From: an uncultured Chthonomonadaceae bacterium
GTDB lineage: Bacteria; Armatimonadota; Fimbriimonadia; Fimbriimonadales; Fimbriimonadaceae
Reading direction: 5' to 3'
Length of the DNA: 21,459 nt
NCBI GenBank assembly: GCA_946479035.1
Contig: CAMLDW010000038.1
Coordinates: forward strand, 1 to 21,459
The position numbers were made by a program, and so were the translations under genes. Every line of letters starts with the position of its first letter. The stretch's first letter is position 1. Positions 1-6,977 of this stretch are shown one piece after another. Below the pieces are notes generated by a model. It had not been told where the DNA came from, ran no database searches, and worked only from the letters and a program-made list of their open reading frames with translations.

Positions 1-2
1 GC

Positions 3-86
3 CAGTCCGGCGGCCCCAGCAAGGGCAACGGCGGCGGCGGCGGCCAGTCCGGCGGCCCCAGCAAGGGCAACGGCGGCGGCGGCGGC
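3..86 (+). repeat. Two identical 42-bp tandem repeats
   Basis: Bases 3-44 and 45-86 are identical, each encoding 14 residues (QSGGPSKGN followed by five Gly). The array may continue upstream of the window. The period is a multiple of three, so copy-number changes keep the frame. Confidence 0.9.
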
Positions 87-1172
87 CAGTCCGGCGGCGG
101 CCAGTCCGGGGGCCTAGGAAAGGGCGGCGGCGGCAATTCGGGCGGCGGATCACAGTCCGGCGACAGAGGCGGCTTTCAGAGCGGCGGGCCGAGCCGAACT
201 TCCGGCGGCGGCGGATATCAGAGCGGCGGGCCGAGCCGAACTTCCGGCGGCGGCGGATACCAGAACGGCGGACCGAGCCGGACTTCCGGCCAGGACGGTC
301 GCGGGACGCTCGACAAAGACGTGTTCAGGAAGACTCAGCCTTCCCGCAGCGGCACGACCCACTACGGCACGGAGAGCAACCTCAACACGAGTTCTCGGCG
401 GGGCGGACCGATCCGGATCCCCGAGGCGCCGACGATCCGATTTGGCAGCAACGGGCTGGGACATGACGTCCTCCGCGAGGATCGCACGATCGTCAACCGC
501 TCGTTTCGGCGCGGGTACTGCCAGTACAACCCGTTCTGGGTAGACGACTGGTTCTACTATCCGCACTACGTGTTCGAGTACAACCCGGGGTACTGCTACG
601 CTTCCCCGTTCTACTACTATCCGAACGTGCCGGGCTACATCGCCTCGATCCGAGTGATCACAGGCAACTTCGCGTTCGTGATCCTGGCGCAGGACCGCTA
701 CAACTACAGCTACCACCGCGGCAACTACGGCGGCTATGGCGGATACGGCGGCGGCTATTCGCGCAACGACAGCGACCTGATCGACTATCAGATCGACAAC
801 CTGGTCGACGCGTTCCAGAACGGGCGAATCAGCTACATGGAGCGCATGATCCCGCGCGACGGCACGATCACTGTCGAGCTCGAAGACCAGCCCAGCTACC
901 GGATGTACAGCAACGACTTCTTCGACATGCTCGCAGACATCGTTGAAGGCACGGACACGGTCAGCTACCGCATCACGGACGTCCGCTACGGCAGGGGACA
1001 GTACGTGGTCTACGCCGAGCACACCTACCGCGACCCGTGGGGGCGCATCGAGCGCAAGTTCCACACGATCGTCATGGAGCGGGACCGCGAAGGGTACGAG
1101 ATCGCGTACTTCCGGGTAGACCGCGATCGGAGCTACGACCGGGACAACGGCGGCTACGGCGGCGGCAACTAG
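3..1172 (+). CDS. Gly-rich repeat, Tyr-rich hypothetical surface/secreted protein (5' end missing)
   Basis: The reading frame is open from the first bases of the window to the TAG at 1170-1172, so the N-terminus (and any signal peptide) lies outside; 389 codons are visible. A GTG at 321 would give a 283-residue ORF, but the frame continues upstream with clear protein repeats, so 321 is not the start. The first ~100 residues are low complexity: two identical 14-residue units beginning QSGGPSKGN, then three related units beginning Q[SN]GGPSRTSG. After a linker comes an aromatic-rich block (516-638) with 12 Tyr, 4 Phe, 2 Trp and 2 Cys in 41 residues, a GGYGGYGGG stretch, and a more ordinary alpha/beta-looking C-terminal domain (about 770-1120) ending in GGYGGGN. 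I recognise no family. The composition suggests a cell-surface or extracellular protein; that is inference. The antisense ORF here is a GC-driven shadow. Confidence 0.8.
   Translation, partial: QSGGPSKGNGGGGGQSGGPSKGNGGGGGQSGGGQSGGLGKGGGGNSGGGSQSGDRGGFQSGGPSRTSGGGGYQSGGPSRTSGGGGYQNGGPSRTSGQDGRGTLDKDVFRKTQPSRSGTTHYGTESNLNTSSRRGGPIRIPEAPTIRFGSNGLGHDVLREDRTIVNRSFRRGYCQYNPFWVDDWFYYPHYVFEYNPGYCYASPFYYYPNVPGYIASIRVITGNFAFVILAQDRYNYSYHRGNYGGYGGYGGGYSRNDSDLIDYQIDNLVDAFQNGRISYMERMIPRDGTITVELEDQPSYRMYSNDFFDMLADIVEGTDTVSYRITDVRYGRGQYVVYAEHTYRDPWGRIERKFHTIVMERDREGYEIAYFRVDRDRSYDRDNGGYGGGN
177..302 (+). repeat. Three diverging 42-bp tandem repeats
   Basis: Units 177-218, 219-260 and 261-302 encode Q[SN]GGPSRTSG plus four residues. 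The first two differ by one base (tat/tac); the third is degenerate. They share period and the GGPS core with the 3-86 repeats, so both sets probably descend from one 14-residue unit. Confidence 0.88.
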
Positions 1173-1194
1173 GAGCTAGGCTCAACTGAAGCTG

Positions 1195-1230
1195 AAGGCC
1201 CGGCGGGTTCCCCGCCGGGCCTTCTCTTGT
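1195..1230 (+). terminator. Rho-independent terminator after the Gly-rich gene
   Basis: A 13-bp perfect stem (1195-1207 with 1211-1223) closes a TTC loop, followed by a T-rich stretch (CTCTTGTTGG). It lies 22 nt after the stop codon and isolates this gene from the flagellin gene. Confidence 0.85.
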
Positions 1231-1249
1231 TGGCCCCGGGGTGCGAGCC

Positions 1250-1276
1250 TACAGTTTTTCCACGTTCCGCCGAAGA
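1250..1276 (+). promoter_or_regulatory. Sigma-28 (FliA)-type promoter for flagellin
   Basis: TACA at 1250-1253 and GCCGAAGA at 1269-1276 are separated by exactly 15 nt. The sigma-28 consensus is TAAA-N15-GCCGATAA, so the matches are 3/4 and 6/8. The position, about 60 nt upstream of a flagellin start and after a terminator, is where such a promoter is expected. Confidence 0.55.
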
Positions 1277-1338
1277 TTTCACACGGAGACCGCAAAAACC
1301 TGGCAAAAAGCCGTGTTTGAACCGGCTTGGAGACGAAA

Positions 1339-2796
1339 GTGAGCCTCAGGATCAATACCAATATCCCGGCGATGACGGCGCTTCGGCACCTGAACGAGAC
1401 GGACGACCAGCTTCAGGGCGTCACGACCCGGCTCGCCACCGGCCTGCGGATCAACCAGGCTGGAGACGACCCTGCCGGCCTGATCATCAGCGAAGGCCTG
1501 CGGGCGCACATCGCCGGCCTCGACCAGGCTCTCCGCAACACCCAGGACGCCATCAACATGGCCAAGACGGCCGAGGGCGCACTCAGCGAGGTCTCGCGCC
1601 TCATTCTGAGCCTTCGCGGCCTTGCCATCCACGCCGCCAACACCGCAGTCGTGGACTCCAACCAGCTCGAAGCCGACCAGTCACAGGTTCGCTCGGTGCT
1701 GCAGTCCATCGACCGCATCGCCACCCACACGACGTGGGGCACCAAGAAGCTTCTCAACGGCAGCGCCGGCACGACTGCGGGCATCACGCGCACCGACCTC
1801 GTCAACAGCCTCTATATCGGCGGCGAGTTCAACGGCCAGACCGTCGCGGACGGCCCGATCACGATCACTCGCGTCACACAGGCGACCCAGACCACTACCG
1901 GCCCGCTCGCGACCGTCTACGCGGACTCCGCCGCGGTCGTCAACGCTGGTACGTTCGTGCTGAACGGCACGACCTTCACGGTCAATCCGGGCGAGTCGGT
2001 CTCCGACGTCGCGGCAAAGATCAACCAGCAGTCGAGCAGCACGGGAGTGCAGGCTTCGATCGTCGCCAACGGCGGCGGCGTCTCGATCCAGCTCACCTCG
2101 AACAAGTACGGCTCGAACTTCCCGATCAACTACCTCGAGACCTCGGACATCCTCAACGGCAACGCCGCGTCCAACCCCGCAGCGGGCTTGGACGCCGTCT
2201 ACACCGTGCAGGTCAACGTCGAGCCTAGCGGCACGCAGACCGAGACCTTCACGGGCGGAAAGGGCGCAGGCGTCGACGGCCTGACGCTGACCTCTAGCAG
2301 CGGCAACAAGATGGTGATCTCCGCCGCTGGCAACAATACGGCCGCGGCGACCGTCGTCGGCCAGCTCACGGTCGGCACGATGCGCTTCCAGATCGGCGCG
2401 CTGGCGGGCCAGAACGTCGACTTCGCGATTCCCAGCTTCTTCTCCAGGGACATGGGCACCAACGCGGTGCCTGGCAAGTCGCTCGCCGACCTCGACCTCA
2501 CCACGGCCCAGGGCTCCCAGGAGGCCATCACCATCATCGATGACGCGGTCAGCCACCTCGCGCTCCTGCGCGGCGACCTCGGCTCGTTCCAGAAGAACTT
2601 CCTCGAGTCGACCACCCGATCGCTCTCTGTCGCCCAGGAGAACATGACGGCCTCCGAGAGCTCGATCCGCGACGCGGACATCGCCAAGGAAATGACCGAC
2701 TTCACGAGGATCCAGATCCTGCGGCAGAGCGGCATGGCTGTGCTGGCACAGGCCAACCAGTCCGCGCAGAGCGTGCTTAGCCTCCTAGGAAAGTAA
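1339..2796 (+). CDS. fliC: Flagellin
   Basis: This encodes the filament subunit, exported by the flagellar type III apparatus. The N-terminus (SLRINTNIPAMTALRHL) and C-terminus (SIRDADIAKEMTDF, then a coiled-coil ending SAQSVLSLLGK) are the conserved D0/D1 helices that pack in the filament core. About residues 150-390 form the variable exposed region, with a flagellin IN-type motif near residues 203-240. I chose GTG at 1339 because GGAG at 1329-1332 sits 6 nt upstream and the protein then begins like other flagellins; a TTG at 1327 would add METK and destroy that ribosome-binding site. It has 485 residues. It stands alone: no other flagellar gene lies nearby, and it has its own sigma-28-like promoter. 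Confidence 0.96.
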   Translation: MSLRINTNIPAMTALRHLNETDDQLQGVTTRLATGLRINQAGDDPAGLIISEGLRAHIAGLDQALRNTQDAINMAKTAEGALSEVSRLILSLRGLAIHAANTAVVDSNQLEADQSQVRSVLQSIDRIATHTTWGTKKLLNGSAGTTAGITRTDLVNSLYIGGEFNGQTVADGPITITRVTQATQTTTGPLATVYADSAAVVNAGTFVLNGTTFTVNPGESVSDVAAKINQQSSSTGVQASIVANGGGVSIQLTSNKYGSNFPINYLETSDILNGNAASNPAAGLDAVYTVQVNVEPSGTQTETFTGGKGAGVDGLTLTSSSGNKMVISAAGNNTAAATVVGQLTVGTMRFQIGALAGQNVDFAIPSFFSRDMGTNAVPGKSLADLDLTTAQGSQEAITIIDDAVSHLALLRGDLGSFQKNFLESTTRSLSVAQENMTASESSIRDADIAKEMTDFTRIQILRQSGMAVLAQANQSAQSVLSLLGK

Positions 2797-2821
2797 CGGC
2801 AGCCGATTGAGCGGTTCTAGC

Positions 2822-2857
2822 AACGCGCCCCTTCCACAGACGCGGAAGGGGCGCGTT
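2822..2857 (+). terminator. Long hairpin after flagellin, probable terminator
   Basis: A 14-bp perfect stem (2822-2835 with 2844-2857) has an 8-nt loop and begins 25 nt after the flagellin stop. No U-tract follows on the plus strand, so it may act as a 3'-end stabiliser or a weak terminator. Confidence 0.55.
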
Positions 2858-2916
2858 GTGGATTACCCTCTGGATAACTCGTGGGAGATTGGGGAAACCG
2901 GCCTCAGCCCCCTCGC

Positions 2917-2922
2917 CATAAT
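2917..2922 (+). promoter_or_regulatory. -10-like box immediately before parA
   Basis: CATAAT lies 6 nt before the GTG start of parA. If it is the -10 element, transcription would begin at or next to the start codon and the mRNA would be leaderless. No good -35 is visible. Confidence 0.45.
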
Positions 2923-2928
2923 GGCCCT

Positions 2929-3711
2929 GTGCCGGTCTGGGGAATCGTCAATCAGAAGGGCGGCGTCGGCAAAACGACGACCGCAGTGAACCTGGCCGCC
3001 GGCCTGGCGGACAAAGGGCACAAGACTCTGCTCATCGACGCCGACCCGCAGGGGAACGCGACGACCGGGCTCGGCATCGACAAGCACCTCGTCAAGGGGA
3101 CGCTGTTCGACGTCATCCAAAGGACCGTGGCCGACCCGGGCTGCGAGGCGATCCGCGACACCGTGCTCCATTATTCGGCCAACCTCGACATTTTGCCTGC
3201 GACCCTCGACCTGGCCGGCGTCGAGCCGGTGCTGATGAACGCCGTCGGCAAGGAGCAGATCCTGCGCGAGGCGGTGATGTCGGTCTACAAGGACTACGAG
3301 TGGATCATCATCGACGCCCCGCCCAGCCTGGGGCTGCTGACCGTCAACATCCTGGCGGCGTGCGAGAAGGTTATCGTGCCGCTGCAGACCGAGTTTTACG
3401 CGATGGAGGGGATCTCGCACCTGCTGACCACGATCGACGTCGTGCGGCGCAGGATCAACCCTCGGCTCGAAGTCGCCAAGGTCCTCCTCACGATGTACGA
3501 CAGCCGCAACAACCTGGCGCAGAGCGTGGCGCAAGAGGTCCAGGGCTACTTCGGCACCAAAGTCTCGCGCGTGATCATCCCGAGGAACGTGCGGCTGGGC
3601 GAAGCGCCGAGCTTCGGCGAGCCGGCCGTCACCCGATACCCCGACTCCAAGGGCGCAGTCGCCTACCGTGAGCTCGTCGACGAGGTCTTGCAGGAATGCG
3701 TCGCGCTCTAG
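2929..3711 (+). CDS. parA: ParA/Soj chromosome-partitioning ATPase
   Basis: A deviant Walker-A ATPase that binds the nucleoid and moves ParB-parS complexes during chromosome segregation. The P-loop KGGVGKTTT is at residues 10-18, with the signature lysine; LLIDADPQGNAT and WIIIDAPPSLG are the Walker A' and Walker B regions. From the GTG at 2929 it has 260 residues and starts PVWGIVNQKGG, as expected for the family. An in-frame GTG at 2881 would add 16 residues of non-homologous-looking sequence and lies upstream of the -10-like box. The gene overlaps parB by 16 nt, implying co-transcription and translational coupling. I see no exact parS palindrome in the window. Confidence 0.96.
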   Translation: MPVWGIVNQKGGVGKTTTAVNLAAGLADKGHKTLLIDADPQGNATTGLGIDKHLVKGTLFDVIQRTVADPGCEAIRDTVLHYSANLDILPATLDLAGVEPVLMNAVGKEQILREAVMSVYKDYEWIIIDAPPSLGLLTVNILAACEKVIVPLQTEFYAMEGISHLLTTIDVVRRRINPRLEVAKVLLTMYDSRNNLAQSVAQEVQGYFGTKVSRVIIPRNVRLGEAPSFGEPAVTRYPDSKGAVAYRELVDEVLQECVAL

Positions 3712-4553
3712 GAAAGGGCCTGACCCAGCTCCTCGGCGAGCAGGGCGAGGCCGCACCGACCTCGATCCTGGTCGCCTCGATCCGTCCCAGCTCACACCAG
3801 CCGCGCAGGCACTTCGACGAAGAGTCGCTCAATGAGCTAGCGCAGTCCATCACCGAAGTCGGCGTGCTCCTGCCTCTGATCGTGCGGCCGATCGCCGAAG
3901 ACGAGTACGAGATCATCGCCGGAGAGCGCAGGTGGCGCGCCGCCAAGATCGCAGGTCTGGCAGAGGTGCCGGTGATCGTGCGCGCGGCGAGCGCGCAGGA
4001 CGCGCTCGAAATGGCGCTCATCGAGAACGTGCAGCGAGAGGACATCTCGCCCGTCGAGTGCGCGACAGCCTATCGAAGGCTTTCCGGAGAGTTCGGGCTC
4101 AGCCAGGAGGAGATCGCGCAAAAGGTCGGAAAATCGCGCGTCTCCGTAGCCAACACCCTGAGGCTGCTCAAGCTGCCCGACCCGATCCAAAGGGCGCTCG
4201 GCCAGGGCCAGATCACTGAGGGGCACGCGCGCGCCCTCCTGATGGTCGAAGAGCCCGGACGGATGCATCAGCTCTTCCTCAAGGTCATGGCGGAGGGGCT
4301 CTCCGTGCGAGAGACCGAGCGGCTTGCCCGGGGCCCTTCGATCGAGGAGGCCACGAACGGGCACGTGTCGGTCGAGAAGTCTCCTGCGCCCCAGCGCGAC
4401 CCCAACCTCGCTGCATTGGAGAAAGAGCTGAGCGAGCTCTTCGGCACACCTGTCGCGATCCAAAAGGGGGCGAGCGGCGGCAAGATGGTCGTGCCGTTCT
4501 ACTCGGACGAAGACCTCCAGCGCATCCTCGAACTCCTCGGTATCGAGCTCTAG
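3696..4553 (+). CDS. parB: ParB/Spo0J partition protein (CTPase, DNA-binding)
   Basis: It binds parS, uses CTP to slide and spread along DNA, and stimulates ParA. The N-terminal ALGKGL segment (residues 4-9) matches the ParA-interacting tail. The ParB/Srx-type domain contains the CTP-binding GERRWRA at 76-82 and ENVQRED at 110-116. The helix-turn-helix spans about 135-160 (LSQEEIAQKVGKSRVSVANT), and a C-terminal dimerisation domain follows a linker. The 285-residue length is normal. The ATG lies within the last codons of parA. Its stop is interlocked with that of the convergent peptidase gene. Confidence 0.96.
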   Translation: MRRALGKGLTQLLGEQGEAAPTSILVASIRPSSHQPRRHFDEESLNELAQSITEVGVLLPLIVRPIAEDEYEIIAGERRWRAAKIAGLAEVPVIVRAASAQDALEMALIENVQREDISPVECATAYRRLSGEFGLSQEEIAQKVGKSRVSVANTLRLLKLPDPIQRALGQGQITEGHARALLMVEEPGRMHQLFLKVMAEGLSVRETERLARGPSIEEATNGHVSVEKSPAPQRDPNLAALEKELSELFGTPVAIQKGASGGKMVVPFYSDEDLQRILELLGIEL

Positions 4554-6754
4554 GGCAGTCGGAAGGTCAACGGCCCGTCGCGCCTCGGCTCGGTCCTCCC
4601 TCGCAGGAACCGCCCGTACTTGTCGGTTAGGCACAGGCTGGCGAGACCGCAGTTCGGACTGCGCAGCACCTTTCCGAGCGCGATGCCGCAAACCTTTCCG
4701 CTCCCCAGGTCCACTAGCGCCATCGCCGCGCCTTCGCGCAGGTCTATCGTCGTGCCGTCGTACGTCAGCTTGTCGCCGTTGACGACAAACCCGACCTGCT
4801 TGCACAGGCTGCGCATGACCGGCATCGTGTCCGGGTGGCCGACGAAGAGGACGTTGGCGTGGTCCGCGGGAACGGTGTTGACCGCCTTGTCCGCCATGCT
4901 GCCGAAGACCTGCCCGTACTCCGGGTGCCGCGGATCCATCACCGCGGCCATGTTCTGCACCCGCTCAGTGAAGCGCATGGTCGGCGTGTTGGTCCTTTCT
5001 CGCAGGATTCGGTCGTACGGGTCGAAGGAGAGGAACCGCGGCTTCTTGGGCAGTTTGAAGCTGAAGCTCGAGACGTCCGGCTTAAGGCCGGGGTTCAGCA
5101 CGACGTCCACGTTCGTCGAGGTCCCGTCGGCGAACTCGGCATAGACCTCGCACGTGAGGCGGTAGGCGTCGCCGTGAAAGTCCACGAGCCCGTGGACCTC
5201 GCCACCGTAGTAGCCGATCTCGCGCACTTCGAAGCTCGGCGCGCCGGGCTTGCGGTTCCACTCGTCGAAGAACCACTTCATGTCCTTGCCGGTCGTCGCG
5301 CCGACTGCGGCCTCGAACCCCTTCCATTCTCCAGGCTCGCCCTTGGGGTTGGTCCGGATCCACTTGCGCATCGACTCGACCATCTTCTCGGTACCGATCT
5401 CGCGCTCGAGCTGCTGGAGCACTGCGGCGCCCTTGCCGTATCCCATCGAGGAGGCCGGGCTGCCGTCCGCCGCGCCTGTGCCCTCGACAGTCGCCTGCGC
5501 GTATTCGCGACCGACGGAAGTCTGCGCGACGAACGCGCGCCTTCGCTCAGTCGTGTTGCCGATCGAGACCTCTCGCTCAAAGAACGCGTCGCAGAAGTCG
5601 GCGAAGCTCTCGTTCCAATAGCTGTTGAGGTAGGTGTTGGCGATGATGCCGCCAAACCAGGTGTGGGCCGGCTCGTGGGCGTCCTCGTCAGGCAGCCAGC
5701 CCGTGCCATAGGTAGCAAAGGAGTACGCCTCCAGCGCGCCGCCGCCGTACAGGTCCGTCACCATGGCGCCGAACCCGTCGAACGGGAACGGAGAAAAGCG
5801 GGAGTAGAACTCGATGATCGGGGGCATGAGCTCGAGCTGGAGCTTCATCTTGTCCGCAGTCATCGAGCGAGACCACACGTGGTACGTGACCTTCCCCACC
5901 TTCTTCTCTTCGTGCAAGAACTTCCCCGCCGAGAAGCTCAAGTAACAGATAGGCACGTCCATCTGGTACTTCACGGTCCTCCCGCCTCCCTCCACCGCGT
6001 CCTGCAGCTTGTTGCCGTGCGTCACGACCAGCCAGTCCGCTGGCACGTGCGCGGTCGTCGTGACCGTCGCGGGCCCGCGGGCGACGTTGGGCCACCAGTA
6101 GTCGTTCGTGAGCATCACTTCATCGTCCACGATCGCGCCAGCGAACTGGGGCTGGTCGACAACCCCGGAGTACTCCATCTTGACGGTGCTTTCGGCCGCG
6201 GCAGGTGAGGCGACGCTCACGACGCCAGAGGCCTGAGCGAACAGAAGCGGCGCGCCCTGCCCATCGGTCACCTTGGAGACCGTGTAGTTGGGCGAGAGCC
6301 GGAAGTGCACGCACGCCGCCGCGTCGGCGCTCCTGCGAAGCTTCACCGATGCCATGACAGTCGCCCGCTTCTCCTTTGGCGCGAAGCTCAGGTCGAAGTC
6401 GTAGTGCAGGACCTTGTAGCCCCGCGCGTCCCTTTCGTCTTCGAGCCTCGTCAGCTTTCCCCCTGCATACTCGAAGACGTACTCGCCGTAGTCTTCAGTG
6501 GTGAGCGGCGTGCCGAACACGACGTAGCTCTTGCCTCCCGCCGGGTCATCGAGCTGGTAAGCGTGCCACCCCTTCCGTCCCGTGCCGTAGGCGCCGTTGC
6601 GCACGAGGAACACGAAGTCCTTGGCGTCCTGCAGCGCGGGGCCGGAATAGGTTAGGAGGCCGCGCGCGTCGCGCCCGCGCGCCAGGGCGTCGAGCTGTGC
6701 GACATCGGCCCTCGGGCCGGAGAGAAGGAGGAAGAGCGGGAGCATCCCGGTCAT
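4550..6754 (-). CDS. M1-family (gluzincin) metallopeptidase, exported
   Basis: A zinc peptidase of the aminopeptidase N/leukotriene A4 hydrolase family. HEPAH (residues 360-364 from the ATG at 6754) supplies two zinc histidines and the catalytic Glu; NESFADF supplies the third ligand (Glu382). GALEA about 20 residues earlier corresponds to the GAMEN exopeptidase motif, and GYGKGAAVLQQL follows as in M1 proteins. Between the second His and the third-ligand Glu I count 17 residues, not the usual 18. The N-terminus is a short hydrophobic export segment (MLPLFLLLSG). The ATG at 6754 overlaps a TAAAAT box, so the likelier start is ATG 6745, giving 731 residues. Near residues 215-270 lies the beta-rich N-terminal domain. 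The substrate is unknown. Its stop codon shares CTAG with parB's. Confidence 0.88.
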   Translation of the reverse strand: MTGMLPLFLLLSGPRADVAQLDALARGRDARGLLTYSGPALQDAKDFVFLVRNGAYGTGRKGWHAYQLDDPAGGKSYVVFGTPLTTEDYGEYVFEYAGGKLTRLEDERDARGYKVLHYDFDLSFAPKEKRATVMASVKLRRSADAAACVHFRLSPNYTVSKVTDGQGAPLLFAQASGVVSVASPAAAESTVKMEYSGVVDQPQFAGAIVDDEVMLTNDYWWPNVARGPATVTTTAHVPADWLVVTHGNKLQDAVEGGGRTVKYQMDVPICYLSFSAGKFLHEEKKVGKVTYHVWSRSMTADKMKLQLELMPPIIEFYSRFSPFPFDGFGAMVTDLYGGGALEAYSFATYGTGWLPDEDAHEPAHTWFGGIIANTYLNSYWNESFADFCDAFFEREVSIGNTTERRRAFVAQTSVGREYAQATVEGTGAADGSPASSMGYGKGAAVLQQLEREIGTEKMVESMRKWIRTNPKGEPGEWKGFEAAVGATTGKDMKWFFDEWNRKPGAPSFEVREIGYYGGEVHGLVDFHGDAYRLTCEVYAEFADGTSTNVDVVLNPGLKPDVSSFSFKLPKKPRFLSFDPYDRILRERTNTPTMRFTERVQNMAAVMDPRHPEYGQVFGSMADKAVNTVPADHANVLFVGHPDTMPVMRSLCKQVGFVVNGDKLTYDGTTIDLREGAAMALVDLGSGKVCGIALGKVLRSPNCGLASLCLTDKYGRFLRGRTEPRRDGPLTFRLP

Positions 6755-6758
6755 TTTA
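6753..6758 (-). promoter_or_regulatory. -10-like box before the M1 peptidase
   Basis: TAAAAT on the minus strand ends 7 nt before the ATG at 6745 and includes the first two bases of the upstream ATG at 6754. If used, only the 6745 start can be present on the mRNA, which would be leaderless. Confidence 0.45.
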
Positions 6759-6791
6759 CGGCTTTGTGGGCCCTCGCCGTTCCGGGACGCC

Positions 6792-6820
6792 TTGCAACCC
6801 GGCCCCAGCTAGGGCAAAAT
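6792..6820 (+). promoter_or_regulatory. Sigma-70-type promoter of tRNA-Met
   Basis: TTGCAA (6792-6797) and CAAAAT (6815-6820) are separated by 17 nt, and the tRNA begins 11 nt after the -10. This is the best two-element housekeeping promoter in the window. Confidence 0.65.
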
Positions 6821-6830
6821 AGGGGCGGAC

Positions 6831-6907
6831 GGCGGAGTAGCTCAGTTGGTTAGAGCAAACGGTTCATACCCGTTAGGTCGTCAGTTCAAGTCTGACCTCC
6901 GCTACCA
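6831..6907 (+). tRNA. tRNA-Met(CAU), elongator type
   Basis: A 77-nt cloverleaf: acceptor GGCGGAG/CTCCGCT, D-arm with AGCTCAGTTGGTTAGAGC, anticodon stem AACGG/CCGTT around loop TTCATAC (anticodon CAT), T-arm with GTTCAAGTC, discriminator A and an encoded CCA. The initiator-type three G-C pairs in the anticodon stem are absent, and position 1-72 is G-U rather than the initiator mismatch. The anticodon arm closely resembles elongator tRNA-Met of Bacillus. A tRNA-Ile2 (lysidine-modified CAU) is the alternative but fits less well. Confidence 0.95.
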
Positions 6908-6945
6908 GAGAGACTGATACTCATCCGATCAATGCCATATATCGT

Positions 6946-6975
6946 TTGCCCCGCCGAATACGGCGGGGCAATTTT
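6946..6975 (+). terminator. Intrinsic terminator of tRNA-Met
   Basis: An 11-bp perfect stem (6946-6956 with 6961-6971) with an AATA loop is followed by TTTT. On the minus strand no U-run follows, so it serves the tRNA rather than the permease gene ending at 6978. Confidence 0.9.
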
Positions 6976-6977
6976 GC

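Noticed and set aside
150..1064. 304-codon antisense ORF opposite the Gly-rich gene
   Set aside because: Its composition (Val/Ala/Arg runs) is the reverse complement of GC-rich codons; the plus frame has clear repeats and a terminator after its stop.
1255..1275. Possible degenerate parS near a TTCCACGTTCC stretch upstream of parAB
   Set aside because: Only one half resembles the parS palindrome and the other does not match; the same bases are better explained by the flagellin promoter.
1227..2228. 333-codon ORF overlapping the flagellin gene
   Set aside because: It is rich in Arg/Pro/His with no domain, and it lies over unmistakable flagellin sequence in another frame.
4835..6208. 457-codon plus-strand ORF opposite the M1 peptidase
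   Set aside because: It is antisense to a gene with zinc-site motifs, and the composition is typical of a GC shadow.
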